In this document: piece after piece, positions 33,142 through 41,554 of the stretch
How positions within the stretch are numbered: position 1 is the first letter of the stretch
How the letters are laid out: each line of letters begins with the position of its first letter
Source: Marinomonas arctica
GTDB taxonomy: Bacteria > Pseudomonadota > Gammaproteobacteria > Pseudomonadales > Marinomonadaceae
Assembly: GCF_003259225.1 (NCBI RefSeq)
Contig: NZ_QHJF01000030.1
Location: 1-64,000 of the forward strand
Length of the DNA stretch: 64,000 nt
Reading direction: 5' to 3'
The notes under the pieces: model-generated
The model's database searches: none
The model's input: the letters and a program-made list of their open reading frames with translations, nothing else
What the model was told of the DNA's origin: nothing
Made by a program: the position numbers and the translations under genes

Positions 33142-34122
33142 TTAGAAACCGTAGTTAAATCGAACTCGTGCTGCGGTCGTTTTGTCATTCGCTCCAGCGG
33201 CAACATCATCGGCCGCTGAATAAGAGCCTGCGAAAGTCACTGTCGCATTGTCAATGTCTAGTACTGGTACAGTGTAAGCAATATAAGTGGTCACTAGAGA
33301 TGGATCCGTTGCGCCATCATCAACACTAGATGCAATCACACCCAAACCAAAGTTGCCGTATACCATGTTGGCAACAAATGAAGAAATTTTCTTATCTGTG
33401 TTATCGTCTTTGCTGAACGCGGCAGCCAGGTTAACGTTCGCCGCAGCCACATCAAAGTTTGCTGTCACGCCGTAACCAGATAGATCTACATTAGTACCAC
33501 CAACTTGATCATACTTAACACTCTCAAAACCCGCACTGATAGTGGCGGCATCTGTCATGAAGGTTACAGAAGGACGAACACCAGAAATTGCGGTAGTGTC
33601 ATCACCATTACCAACAACGCTAGAATCACCAGAATCGCCATCACCGTAAATTGTATCTACTTCAAATTTCACCATTTCACTGGCTTTGTAATGGAATGCA
33701 ATCTGACCGCCGCCATCGCCTACGCGACCACGAACTTTATTGGCTTCATAAACGCTGTCATCAATCGCATGAACAATCAAAGTATCTTTCGCTAATGGGA
33801 ATAAGTTAATCGCTTCAAAACGACCAAGTTGGAAGTCCCAAACATTGTTACCGAACTGAATAAATGCATCATCAACCGTTGCTTCGCCGTCGGTATTCAG
33901 TAAAACAGAACCTTTACCAGCAAAAAAGTTATCACCAGACGTATGCTTACTGTACGCGTTTAGTTCAACTCGACCATTCTGGTCATAAGTTGTATCGCCT
34001 GTCGCTTTATCGACAGCGTCGGTATTTAACTCGAAGTTGGCATCAAAGACAGGAGCCGCTTGAACAGCACTTACAGATAGGATACTGCTAACAATAGCAG
34101 TCGCTAGAATAGTTTTTTTCAT
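33142..34122 (-). CDS. RafY-type glycoporin
   Basis: 326 residues. MKKTILATAIVSSILSVSAVQA is a signal peptide (AQA-A). The mature sequence is strand-rich, with FDANFELNTDAVD near the start, DAFIQFGNNVWDFQLGRFEAINLFPLAKDTL in the middle, and a terminal RVRFNYGF with the C-terminal Phe recognised by the BAM complex. This layout matches the Porin_8/RafY glycoporin family. It faces the beta-glucosidase and GPH symporter genes, so it likely admits oligosaccharides for that pathway. It has its own promoter in the AT-rich region at 34123-34440. Confidence 0.8.
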   Translation of the reverse strand: MKKTILATAIVSSILSVSAVQAAPVFDANFELNTDAVDKATGDTTYDQNGRVELNAYSKHTSGDNFFAGKGSVLLNTDGEATVDDAFIQFGNNVWDFQLGRFEAINLFPLAKDTLIVHAIDDSVYEANKVRGRVGDGGGQIAFHYKASEMVKFEVDTIYGDGDSGDSSVVGNGDDTTAISGVRPSVTFMTDAATISAGFESVKYDQVGGTNVDLSGYGVTANFDVAAANVNLAAAFSKDDNTDKKISSFVANMVYGNFGLGVIASSVDDGATDPSLVTTYIAYTVPVLDIDNATVTFAGSYSAADDVAAGANDKTTAARVRFNYGF

Positions 34123-34445
34123 GATTTCAGACCTAATTGTATGTTGTTTTTATAATAAATAGACTTCAACAAAAACGTGTGTTTTCACTATTAATAATAC
34201 ATTTCAGTAACTTTATTACAAGAATCAAACATCAATAATTTTTCTTATTTTTTACTTAATTTCTTTGAGAAGACAAAATCAAAAATAAGTTATTGATATA
34301 TATGGAATTTAAAATCCTACTCGATATGATCAATTTGAAATATCTTAATAAATAAGCAAGCAATGAAGAGAAAATAGCACTTTATGTTTTTTTGCTACTC
34401 AGTTATGAAATTTTAAAACATCCAGCCATCATCACTGTATTGTTG
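34123..34445. other. AT-rich upstream region of the porin gene
   Basis: No coding frame. It presumably contains the porin promoter and leader and, on the plus strand, a possible promoter of the candidate small RNA: TTGCTA near 34393, with TAAAAC at a suitable distance. Confidence 0.35.
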
Positions 34446-34504
34446 TCCTGAACATAGAGACAGGACTCAAGATGTCAGAGCCACCAAAAGCCTCTGCTTT
34501 TTTG
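34425..34504 (+). ncRNA. Candidate small RNA with two hairpins and a U-run
   Basis: GTCCTG (34446-34451) pairs with CAGGAC (34462-34467); then CAGAG (34477-34481) pairs with CTCTG (34493-34497) and is followed by CTTTTTT. A hairpin, a single-stranded linker and a terminator hairpin with a U-tail is a common Hfq-dependent sRNA layout. No plus-strand gene lies upstream that would need a terminator, since the porin runs the other way. It could instead be an attenuator in the helicase leader. The 5' end is a guess. Confidence 0.35.
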
Positions 34505-34584
34505 TTGTCAATGCCGCTAACTCGACATAACAAAGTGCTACACTAGCGTTCTTTATTTATACCTTTAATATTAGCGAGACAGCC

Positions 34585-35832
34585 ATGGGCTTTGCGTCTT
34601 TAGGACTTCATCAAGACATTTTAAATCAGGTAAACGAGCTGGGTTATAACACACCAACCCCAATTCAACGCGCCGCTATTCCAGCGGTTTTAATTGGCAA
34701 AGACGTCATGGCTGGCGCACAAACGGGTACTGGAAAAACAGCCGCTTTTGCTTTGCCTCTTCTGCATCGCATTCAACACAATAAAAGCACCAATCAAGCC
34801 CAATGCATCCAAGTTCTGGTGTTAACACCGACACGAGAATTGGCACAGCAAGTTCACGCTAGCTTTGTCAAATACGGTCAAAATTTATCCATCCGTTCGG
34901 TTGTTGCTTACGGTGGTGCTAGCATTAACGTACAGCTAGATGCCTTGCAGCAAGGTTGCGATGTACTGGTTGCCACGCCTGGGCGCTTGCTTGAGCTAAT
35001 CATGAAGAACCTCATTGACGTTAGTACATTACAGACTTTGGTTTTAGATGAAGCGGATCGAATGTTGGACATGGGCTTTATCATCGATATCCAAAGAATT
35101 TTAAAAAATTTGCCACAGACACGACAAACACTGTTCTTTTCTGCGACCTTTAATGATGACATTTTCGCCCTGAGTAAAACCCTATTAAAAGACCCTCAAC
35201 TGATCGAAGTAGACAGTCGTAACACAACGGCAACGCAAGTAGAGCAACGCATTTATGCGGTGGATAAAAACCGAAAAAGTGCCCTATTGTCTTTTCTTAT
35301 CGGTTCTAAAAATTGGCAACAAGTGCTCATTTTTACCCGCACTAAACAAGGTGCCGACGAACTTGCAAGTGAAATGCACAAAGACGGCATTGCCACCCAG
35401 TCCTTTCATGGGGACAAATCTCAAGGGGCTAGAGAACGAGTATTAGCCGACTTTAAAGCTGGCAAGGTGCGGGCTCTTATCGCAACCGACGTTGCGGCAA
35501 GAGGCATAGACATAGATCAATTACAGTATGTGGTCAATCATGAGCTCCCTTATAACGCTGAAGATTATATTCACCGCATAGGACGTACAGGGCGTGCTGG
35601 CGCAATGGGCCTGGCTATTTCTTTGGTCAGTGAAGCGGAACGCTATTTATTAACAGACATTGAAAAGCTGGTGGGTGAAAGTTTTGTACCACAATGGTTA
35701 CCAGGTTTTGAACCCGACTTAACCAAGACAGTCGATGCGCCTAAAAAGCGCCAACCCTCTAAAAAAGAATTAAGGGCCAAGGCGTTAGGGCTGACTTCTT
35801 CTAAAAATAAAAAAGCCAAAAGAAAACATTAG
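34585..35832 (+). CDS. DEAD-box ATP-dependent RNA helicase (RhlE-like)
   Basis: 415 residues. Q motif Gln28 (PTPIQ), Walker A AQTGTGKT (45-52), PTRELAQQ, TPGR, the DEAD box (VLDEADRMLDMGF), SAT, RGIDIDQL and HRIGRTGR are all present. The C-terminal tail (KKRQPSKKELRAKALG...) is short and basic, as in RhlE proteins. It unwinds short RNA duplexes in ribosome assembly or mRNA decay. Single gene about 80 bp after the candidate sRNA terminator. Confidence 0.92.
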   Translation: MGFASLGLHQDILNQVNELGYNTPTPIQRAAIPAVLIGKDVMAGAQTGTGKTAAFALPLLHRIQHNKSTNQAQCIQVLVLTPTRELAQQVHASFVKYGQNLSIRSVVAYGGASINVQLDALQQGCDVLVATPGRLLELIMKNLIDVSTLQTLVLDEADRMLDMGFIIDIQRILKNLPQTRQTLFFSATFNDDIFALSKTLLKDPQLIEVDSRNTTATQVEQRIYAVDKNRKSALLSFLIGSKNWQQVLIFTRTKQGADELASEMHKDGIATQSFHGDKSQGARERVLADFKAGKVRALIATDVAARGIDIDQLQYVVNHELPYNAEDYIHRIGRTGRAGAMGLAISLVSEAERYLLTDIEKLVGESFVPQWLPGFEPDLTKTVDAPKKRQPSKKELRAKALGLTSSKNKKAKRKH

Positions 35833-35927
35833 ACAGAAATGAATTCGCTCATATAATCTGACGATCTCATGCTCAAATAGACGTGGATAAAAAACCATGT
35901 ACAACGCTCGCTTTGAAAGGAAATCAA

Positions 35928-37556
35928 ATGTTCACAACGATTAAATCTCGTCTCTTATCCACGGTTCTTTTGCTCAGTGCCTTAGCGAGTGTTAGCTACA
36001 CTTTTCATCTTTATGATGTACGGAAAACCGATCTGTATAGCCAAATAGACAGCAATCTTGTTTTTGCAGCTCAGGTTGCTAGACAATTAATTGACGACAA
36101 CGTATATGATGATGCATTCAACGGAAATTTTTCCAAAGCTGAGTCAGATGCTCTGCAATTAAAAGCCTACAACATACTGCAATCATCAGACATAAAATAC
36201 ATGTACACCATGATTAAACCGTCTGATAAAGTGCTCTTTGTACTCGACACGCCAGAACAAGAAGATGTCGAAAAAAGAACATTCCGTGCCCCTCTGGCGA
36301 CTTACGATGAACCAAGTGATAAGTTGGTTGATGCTTTTTCAAACAACAATGCCACGCCTATTTTTGATGAATATACCGATGAATGGGGCACCTTCCGGTC
36401 AGTCTTCATACCCTACAAAACCAGCACAGGTAAAATCTTTGTGGTGGGTGTTGATACGCCTATCTCTACTATTCAAGCCGAACTAAACTCTACCTTATTT
36501 GTTTCCAGCATGATTGGCTTAGTCATCTTTTTACTCTCTTCTGCGATCATATTCTGGCTTGTATCCCGTATACTTAAACCGTTAGCCGATGCGCAGGTAC
36601 TCATGCGCACCATAGCGACCACGCGAAACCTGACGCTGCGTACGAAAACCAGTTCCGATGAGATTGGCCTTCTTTTAGCAGATTTCAATAATCTGATTAC
36701 CGAATTCCAATCTACTTTGGCGATATCGACACACTCCGCCATTGAAAACTCGGCCGTGTCCTCTCAGTTACAAGGCAGTAGTAAAGAAATCCGTGTCGCC
36801 GCACAAAAAATCGCCCATGCCGTTGATGAAGTCCGTCTGCATGCCACCTCGACTTGCGATCTACTTGCTTCTTCCGATGAAGAGCTAAGCTTAACCGTGG
36901 AAGACACGCAAAAAGCAAGCAGCTCTCTTGAAAAAGGACAACATGCCTTTAGCAAGGTAACAGACATTATCAATAGTACAGCAGAATCCCAATCAAGACT
37001 TTCTGACGAGTTGAACACACTTTCACGCAAGGCCGAAGATGTGAATAATATTCTTTCGGCTATTAGTGGCATAGCGGATCAAACCAATCTATTAGCATTA
37101 AATGCCGCGATTGAAGCCGCCCGCGCGGGCGAAGAAGGTCGAGGCTTTGCTGTCGTCGCCGATGAAGTTCGACAACTTGCGATTCGAACACAAAGCAGTT
37201 TGAATGAAACCAGTACCGCCATTGCTAACATTGTTTCAGCGATAAGCAATGTCGCAGAAAAAATGAAAGACAGTGAAGGTCAATTCAAGCAACTGCTTTC
37301 TGAATCATCTCAAGCAATGCAAAGCATTACCGACAGCTCCACAACCATGTTGGATACGCGTCAGAAAGTACAGCACACCTCTGGCAACGTGGCTAAGGTG
37401 CTCATCGATATTCGACAAGTGTTGTCCCTCGTATCGAATGTCGAAAACCAAGCGGCTCATAATAGAAGCAGCACTGAAGAAATTGCAGATGCCGCTGATA
37501 GACTACAAATATCAACCTTGTCATTAAAAAATGAATTAAATCGCTTTATTGCCTGA
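35928..37556 (+). CDS. Methyl-accepting chemotaxis protein with periplasmic sensor
   Basis: 542 residues from ATG 35928, which follows AAAGGAAA; a GTG at 35883 is less likely. Order: TM1 (about 8-25), a periplasmic domain of about 165 residues, TM2 ([25 protein letters not shown]), a HAMP linker, then the coiled-coil signalling domain with [37 protein letters not shown]. The periplasmic part resembles single-Cache-type sensors in size, but I cannot name the ligand. Single gene. Confidence 0.9.
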   Translation: MFTTIKSRLLSTVLLLSALASVSYTFHLYDVRKTDLYSQIDSNLVFAAQVARQLIDDNVYDDAFNGNFSKAESDALQLKAYNILQSSDIKYMYTMIKPSDKVLFVLDTPEQEDVEKRTFRAPLATYDEPSDKLVDAFSNNNATPIFDEYTDEWGTFRSVFIPYKTSTGKIFVVGVDTPISTIQAELNSTLFVSSMIGLVIFLLSSAIIFWLVSRILKPLADAQVLMRTIATTRNLTLRTKTSSDEIGLLLADFNNLITEFQSTLAISTHSAIENSAVSSQLQGSSKEIRVAAQKIAHAVDEVRLHATSTCDLLASSDEELSLTVEDTQKASSSLEKGQHAFSKVTDIINSTAESQSRLSDELNTLSRKAEDVNNILSAISGIADQTNLLALNAAIEAARAGEEGRGFAVVADEVRQLAIRTQSSLNETSTAIANIVSAISNVAEKMKDSEGQFKQLLSESSQAMQSITDSSTTMLDTRQKVQHTSGNVAKVLIDIRQVLSLVSNVENQAAHNRSSTEEIADAADRLQISTLSLKNELNRFIA

Positions 37557-37574
37557 TCCATTTTTTAGTCTCTG

Positions 37575-37622
37575 CCAAGATAGTAAAGTCGCTTTCTAAC
37601 AGTTTCGACCTTAGTATCTTGG
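37575..37622. repeat. Imperfect 17-bp hairpin downstream of the receptor gene
   Basis: CCAAGATAGTAAAGTCG and CGACCTTAGTATCTTGG pair at 15 of 17 positions around a 14-nt loop. It begins 19 bp after the receptor stop codon but has no U-run, so it may stabilise the 3' end or terminate weakly. Confidence 0.5.
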
Positions 37623-38169
37623 TTTACTAAAAGCTACTTTTGTGTCATCGCTATTCACAGTATTACCTTGTAAAAACACGATACTCTATCTAGTACCGTG
37701 CTCATTTTTTAACGCAAAAGTCTTACGGCCTCTGTCTTGACACCACACAGCCAAAGTAAGCGACATCTCATCGATTAGACCGCTCCTAAGTGAGGAATAG
37801 ATTGTTTTGTATGACAAACTATAACCATCGCCAAGACGCATCCAAATAAAAGCCATTCTGTCTTATCAAAATGAAGTACACGCCCGATGCTATTTGGAGT
37901 TTGACCCTGTCATTTCATACCGTGCGAGTCTTCTACGCCGTCACCTTCACTCATTTTACTCTCGTCAAACGCACCACAACCTGCTTTCTTTTCTCAATAT
38001 CACCAAACTTACTTCGCTCTGACGCATCCTACCAAAGCTGCCCCATATCAACTTCGACCATCCCTCTTTGCTAGACATTTTTTATCCATTTCATTAAACC
38101 TAACCAAAAAAAACACATAAAATACAAACAAATCAACTGTAAAATTATTGTAAGGTTACACAAATACAC

Positions 38170-38192
38170 GTAGTATTTACGAAACATACTAC
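38170..38192. promoter_or_regulatory. Inverted repeat GTAGTAT-N9-ATACTAC upstream of an RHH-like gene
   Basis: Perfect 7-bp arms, 55 bp before the ATG at 38248. Ribbon-helix-helix proteins often repress their own promoters through such repeats, so it may be an autoregulatory site. Confidence 0.45.
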
Positions 38193-38247
38193 ACAGTAAT
38201 AATCAATATTTTCGAATGCTCTAATAACAAAAAAGGAATGAATAAAT

Positions 38248-39156
38248 ATGATTAAAGGCGATACTGAATTTCTGGAAGTGAGATCGGAAAGAGAATGTGC
38301 TTTTTACACTGATTATTTATTAAGTAGCATTCGAAGTGCTTCGCTGAAAAACTTACGAGGGGATACTCATACCGAACGTGTAAAAAAACTCAATGAAGAG
38401 CTAGACAATTTAGTCAAAAGAAACCGAGCACCTAAAAATTTCGCCACGCAAATGCGCTCAGCTTTTAAAGCAACTCAACTTCCCTCAAGCTACTTTCGTT
38501 GGATTGATAAAAAAGACGAACGATTATGCAATTGGATTTGGTGTTACTTAAAAAGCCATACAAAAAAGAGAGAGGCCAACCAAGAGCAGGGAGTGATTCA
38601 AGAAAACACATTTTTATTACTGTCAGAGAAAGCCTTTTCTACAGAAAGAGATAACGTCTCGGACAGACTAGTCGATGTTTTAAATGCCTTTTATGATGGC
38701 GAAGCGGATGCCCAGCAACAGCAAGATTTGCTGGACGAGTTAAAAACCAAATGGCAAAGCATTCGTTTTAACGAAACCATCGTTCAGTGGCTTGAAGACA
38801 ATAATCCAGCTCAATGGGCTTGGGCATGGTCCTACCTGCAAAACATCACTCAAAGACCTTTAGAACAGGCCTGGATTCCCACCTCTAATACAGAAAAAAA
38901 AGCCGCAGTTATTGCTACTATCGATTTATCTGATAACGTAGACCGTAAGGCACTCGTCATTGATAAAATGAAGAAGGCATGGAGTCAGAAAAAATTCCGT
39001 GAAAAGTCGAGTGGTAAAAAACCCTACAGCATCAGCATGACGCTTAATACCAAACAAAAGCTTAATGCTTTAGCTGAAGAAAAAAACATGAAAATCAATG
39101 AAATGATTGAGTATTTGGTGAGGAATGAATATAAAAGACGCGATTCTGACGAATAA
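38248..39156 (+). CDS. Unknown protein with C-terminal ribbon-helix-helix-like segment
   Basis: 302 residues, preceded by AAAAAGGAATG. I do not recognise the family. It is hydrophilic and helical: residues 1-100 are charged (SERECAFYTDYLLSSIR), and two segments look alike, SSYFRWIDKKDERLCNWIWCYLKSHT (about 87-112) and ETIVQWLEDNNPAQWAWAWSYLQNITQRPL (about 175-205), suggesting an internal duplication of a Trp-rich helical unit. The last 45 residues (KKPYSISMTLNTKQKLNALAEEKNMKINEMIEYLVRNEYKRR) have a strand followed by two helices, like MetJ/Arc DNA-binding domains. No operon partner. Confidence 0.6.
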   Translation: MIKGDTEFLEVRSERECAFYTDYLLSSIRSASLKNLRGDTHTERVKKLNEELDNLVKRNRAPKNFATQMRSAFKATQLPSSYFRWIDKKDERLCNWIWCYLKSHTKKREANQEQGVIQENTFLLLSEKAFSTERDNVSDRLVDVLNAFYDGEADAQQQQDLLDELKTKWQSIRFNETIVQWLEDNNPAQWAWAWSYLQNITQRPLEQAWIPTSNTEKKAAVIATIDLSDNVDRKALVIDKMKKAWSQKKFREKSSGKKPYSISMTLNTKQKLNALAEEKNMKINEMIEYLVRNEYKRRDSDE

Positions 39157-39287
39157 CCTGGTTCACTTTAAAGTGGAAAAACTGTCACTATGTCTGTGAT
39201 AGGGCTATTTTTAACTGAGTATTGGCAAGCACCACAGTCATTCTCTGGTTGTTTCATTTATCATCAAATCACTGTATAACGAGCCGC

Positions 39288-40145
39288 ATGAAAATCCCAA
39301 AAAGAATACAACCCCTCATCGAAGATGGTTTAGTAGACGAAGTCCTTCGACAATTAATGAGCGGAAAAGAAGCCACCGTCTACGTCGTTCGCTGTGGATC
39401 AGAGATCCGTTGCGCGAAAGTCTATAAAGAAGCGGGTAAACGCAGCTTCAAACAAGCGGTGCAATATAGAGAAGGCAGAAAGGTTCGCAATAGCCGCCGC
39501 TCTCGTGCGATGGAAAAAGGCTCTAAGTTTGGCCGCGACGAGCAAGAAAGTCTTTGGCAAAGTGCTGAAGTCGATGCCTTGTTTCGTTTGGCTGATGCGG
39601 GGGTGCGCGTACCCGTGCCTTATGGCTGTTTTGACGGCGTATTATTAATGGAGCTTGTAACCGATGACAGCGGTGAAGTCGCTCCACGCCTCAACGATGT
39701 CGTACTAACAGAAGAACAAGCTAGGCGAGACCATGACACCATTATTCGCGATGTTGTGCGCATGTTGTGTGCAGGCTTAATACACGGCGATTTGTCAGAG
39801 TTCAATGTGCTTGTCGATTCCCATGGCCCCGTCATTATCGACCTTCCTCAAGCCGTTGACGCGGCCGCCAATAACAATGCCGAGTGGATGTTAGAGCGTG
39901 ACGTCAACAATATGCGAAATTATTACGGCATGTTCGCTCCTGACTTGCTGGAAACAAAATACGCCAAAGAAATTTGGGCGTTGTTCGAAGCTGGCAAGCT
40001 AAACCCTGATACGGAACTTACTGGCGAGTTCGAAGAGCCTACTGAGGCCGCCGATGTTGACTCTGTATTACAGGAAATAAAAGACGCTTTTGAAGAAGAG
40101 CAAGATCGATTGGCGCGTATTAACAGCACCAATGATGACGACTAA
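39288..40145 (+). CDS. RIO-type serine/threonine protein kinase
   Basis: 285 residues from ATG 39288; a frame open from 39222 has no support. SGKEATVYVVRCG is the RIO nucleotide loop, Lys44 the likely ATP-binding Lys, HGDLSEFNVLV has catalytic Asp168 and Asn173, and IIDLPQAVD has the metal-binding Asp185. The substrate-binding activation segment is absent, as usual for RIO kinases. The Glu/Asp-rich C-terminal tail extends beyond the kinase core. Bacterial RIO proteins have no agreed substrate; a ribosome-related role is known for the archaeal and eukaryotic members. Confidence 0.88.
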   Translation: MKIPKRIQPLIEDGLVDEVLRQLMSGKEATVYVVRCGSEIRCAKVYKEAGKRSFKQAVQYREGRKVRNSRRSRAMEKGSKFGRDEQESLWQSAEVDALFRLADAGVRVPVPYGCFDGVLLMELVTDDSGEVAPRLNDVVLTEEQARRDHDTIIRDVVRMLCAGLIHGDLSEFNVLVDSHGPVIIDLPQAVDAAANNNAEWMLERDVNNMRNYYGMFAPDLLETKYAKEIWALFEAGKLNPDTELTGEFEEPTEAADVDSVLQEIKDAFEEEQDRLARINSTNDDD

Positions 40146-40171
40146 GTCTCAGCGAATTTAAGATACAGTTT

Positions 40172-40732
40172 TCATTTTTCGCTTAAAAGAGCAACAGCCA
40201 TGGCTTTTGCTCTTTTGGCGGCGTCTAAGTCGCCCGCAACATAGGCTTGAGAAATAGCCCCTTCCTTTAACACACTGATGCTCTGCGCTAACTCAGCCGA
40301 TGACAGATGAGCACTATGACCAACAAGGTTTGCCTGTATAAACGCGGTTATATTGTGTTTATGGCGCTGACATAAGCTGTTCACCATATGGTCTGAAAAC
40401 TCGCCATTCGCTTTCATGAAAAAACAGCCTTTAAAAGGTAGTAACACCTCAACCCTGTCGTGAAACCAGTCATCAAGCGCATCAAATAGCGCTAACACTG
40501 CCATTTTTCCCTCTCCAGCGGCCATCATCCTTGAGGTGAGCCAATCCATAAAAATCTGATCTCGATACATTAATACCGCTTCAAGTAAGGCGTCTTTGCT
40601 AGCAAAGTGATGATATAGGGTTTTCTTCGCCACTCCAGTTTCTTGCAGAATGCGGTTTATACCGACAGCATGAATGCCATGTTCATAAAAAAGTTTAAAC
40701 GCGGCGTGTATCAATAAATCTGGCTTCGTCAT
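40172..40732 (-). CDS. TetR family repressor
   Basis: 186 residues from ATG 40732, which follows GGGGAAG; the longer frame from 40765 includes that site. The helix-turn-helix reads LLIHAAFKLFYEHGIHAVGINRILQETGVAKKTLYHHFASKDALLEAVL, close to the AcrR/NemR-like subgroup. The ligand domain contains FKGCFFMKANGEF, with a Cys that could be reactive. It is divergent from the HPP gene and an inverted repeat lies in the 105-bp gap, so it probably represses HPP and itself. Confidence 0.87.
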   Translation of the reverse strand: MTKPDLLIHAAFKLFYEHGIHAVGINRILQETGVAKKTLYHHFASKDALLEAVLMYRDQIFMDWLTSRMMAAGEGKMAVLALFDALDDWFHDRVEVLLPFKGCFFMKANGEFSDHMVNSLCQRHKHNITAFIQANLVGHSAHLSSAELAQSISVLKEGAISQAYVAGDLDAAKRAKAMAVALLSEK

Positions 40733-40769
40733 CTTACTTCCCCTTTGATAAAAGAATATTGACATAAGT

Positions 40770-40807
40770 AAACCGATCTGTCTACCATTATAGAGACAAG
40801 TCGGTCT
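40770..40807. promoter_or_regulatory. Probable TetR operator between divergent tetR and HPP genes
   Basis: AAACCGATCTGTCT (40770-40783) and AGACAAGTCGGTCT (40794-40807) are inverted copies matching at 11 of 14 positions. The half-sites resemble the AGACCG-type sites of NemR-like TetR proteins. Confidence 0.55.
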
Positions 40808-40837
40808 ACCTACAATTTATCATCAAGGACTCTTATT

Positions 40838-41344
40838 ATGTTATTGCGTTTATGTCGCTCTTTTCATCAATCACGTTTTTTCATTATTAGTCTCGCAGGT
40901 GTTGGTGCTGCTTTGTGCATCTTCATGCTTGCTCAGGGTGAAAAGATTGCTCCAGCCTATCTTGGTATCATGGCGCCTTTTGGTGCGACTATGGTGATTC
41001 TATTTGCTTTGCCTAAAAGCCCTTTGGCACAGCCAAAAAACATCCTTGGTGGTCACTTATTAACCAGCCTCATTGGTTTACTAACCTTGCATTTTTGGGA
41101 GGTGACACCGCTCAGTATGGCCGTCAGTATTGGCGTAGGTGTTTCTTTGATGATGCTAACAAATACCCTGCATCCGCCAGCTGGCGCGAATCCTATCCTA
41201 ATAGCGTCGCTTAATGTGTCTTGGGGATTTCTCTTTACCCCCGTGCTATCAGGTTGTTTGTTCATTATTTTCTTCGGCTGGCTCTACCGCAATTGGATCT
41301 CACGTGTTGGTTATTCGATCACTGTAAAGCCTTTCAGCAAATAA
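40838..41344 (+). CDS. HPP family membrane protein
   Basis: 168 residues, four or five membrane helices. The signatures MAPFGATMVILFALPKSPLAQPKNILGGHLL and NTLHPPAGANPILIAS define the HPP family (the HPP motif lies in the second). Plant and cyanobacterial members have been linked to nitrite transport into plastids or cells; the bacterial role is not settled. Start follows AAGGA. It is the target of the divergent TetR repressor. Confidence 0.88.
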   Translation: MLLRLCRSFHQSRFFIISLAGVGAALCIFMLAQGEKIAPAYLGIMAPFGATMVILFALPKSPLAQPKNILGGHLLTSLIGLLTLHFWEVTPLSMAVSIGVGVSLMMLTNTLHPPAGANPILIASLNVSWGFLFTPVLSGCLFIIFFGWLYRNWISRVGYSITVKPFSK

Positions 41345-41426
41345 CGCGGTCAAATATCAATGGGCATTTCTGGTTCACAGCATCACTTTTTTCACCATTG
41401 GCGCTTTTTTAACCAAAGTTTTCATG

Positions 41427-41466
41427 TATAATCCCGCTCCGCATTTGACCACAAGGTCAAATGCGG
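41427..41466 (+). promoter_or_regulatory. Promoter and 12-bp palindrome in the yhhQ leader
   Basis: TATAAT at 41427-41432 is followed at once by CCGCATTTGACC (41439-41450), ACAA, GGTCAAATGCGG (41455-41466), a perfect 12-bp inverted repeat placed at or just after the expected transcription start. No T-run follows. It may be an operator for an unidentified repressor or a 5' RNA stem. The remaining leader (to 41554) shows no preQ1 riboswitch sequence I recognise. Confidence 0.6.
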
Positions 41467-41554
41467 CATTATCAAAAAGCCAAAAGTTCGTTTTACCAAT
41501 CCGAGCTTTTTAATTTGGGTTCCCTCACCCCAATCAAACGAAAAAGGTCACAAT

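Larger units (their letters stand above)
37557..38247. other. Long intergenic region without a convincing gene
   Basis: About 690 bp. It contains the hairpin at 37575-37622 and the inverted repeat at 38170-38192. A 67-codon frame at 37871-38074 has no ribosome binding site or recognisable motif and is not called. The stretch 38090-38247 is strongly AT-rich and likely holds the promoter of the next gene. Confidence 0.4.

Noticed and set aside
37871-38074. 67-codon plus-strand frame in the long gap after the second receptor
   Set aside because: Composition unlike a protein of this genome, no ribosome binding site and no motif.
41439-41554. PreQ1 riboswitch in the yhhQ leader
   Set aside because: The leader lacks the short C-rich loop and A-rich tail expected of preQ1-I and no preQ1-II or -III pattern was seen; only the 12-bp hairpin is clear.
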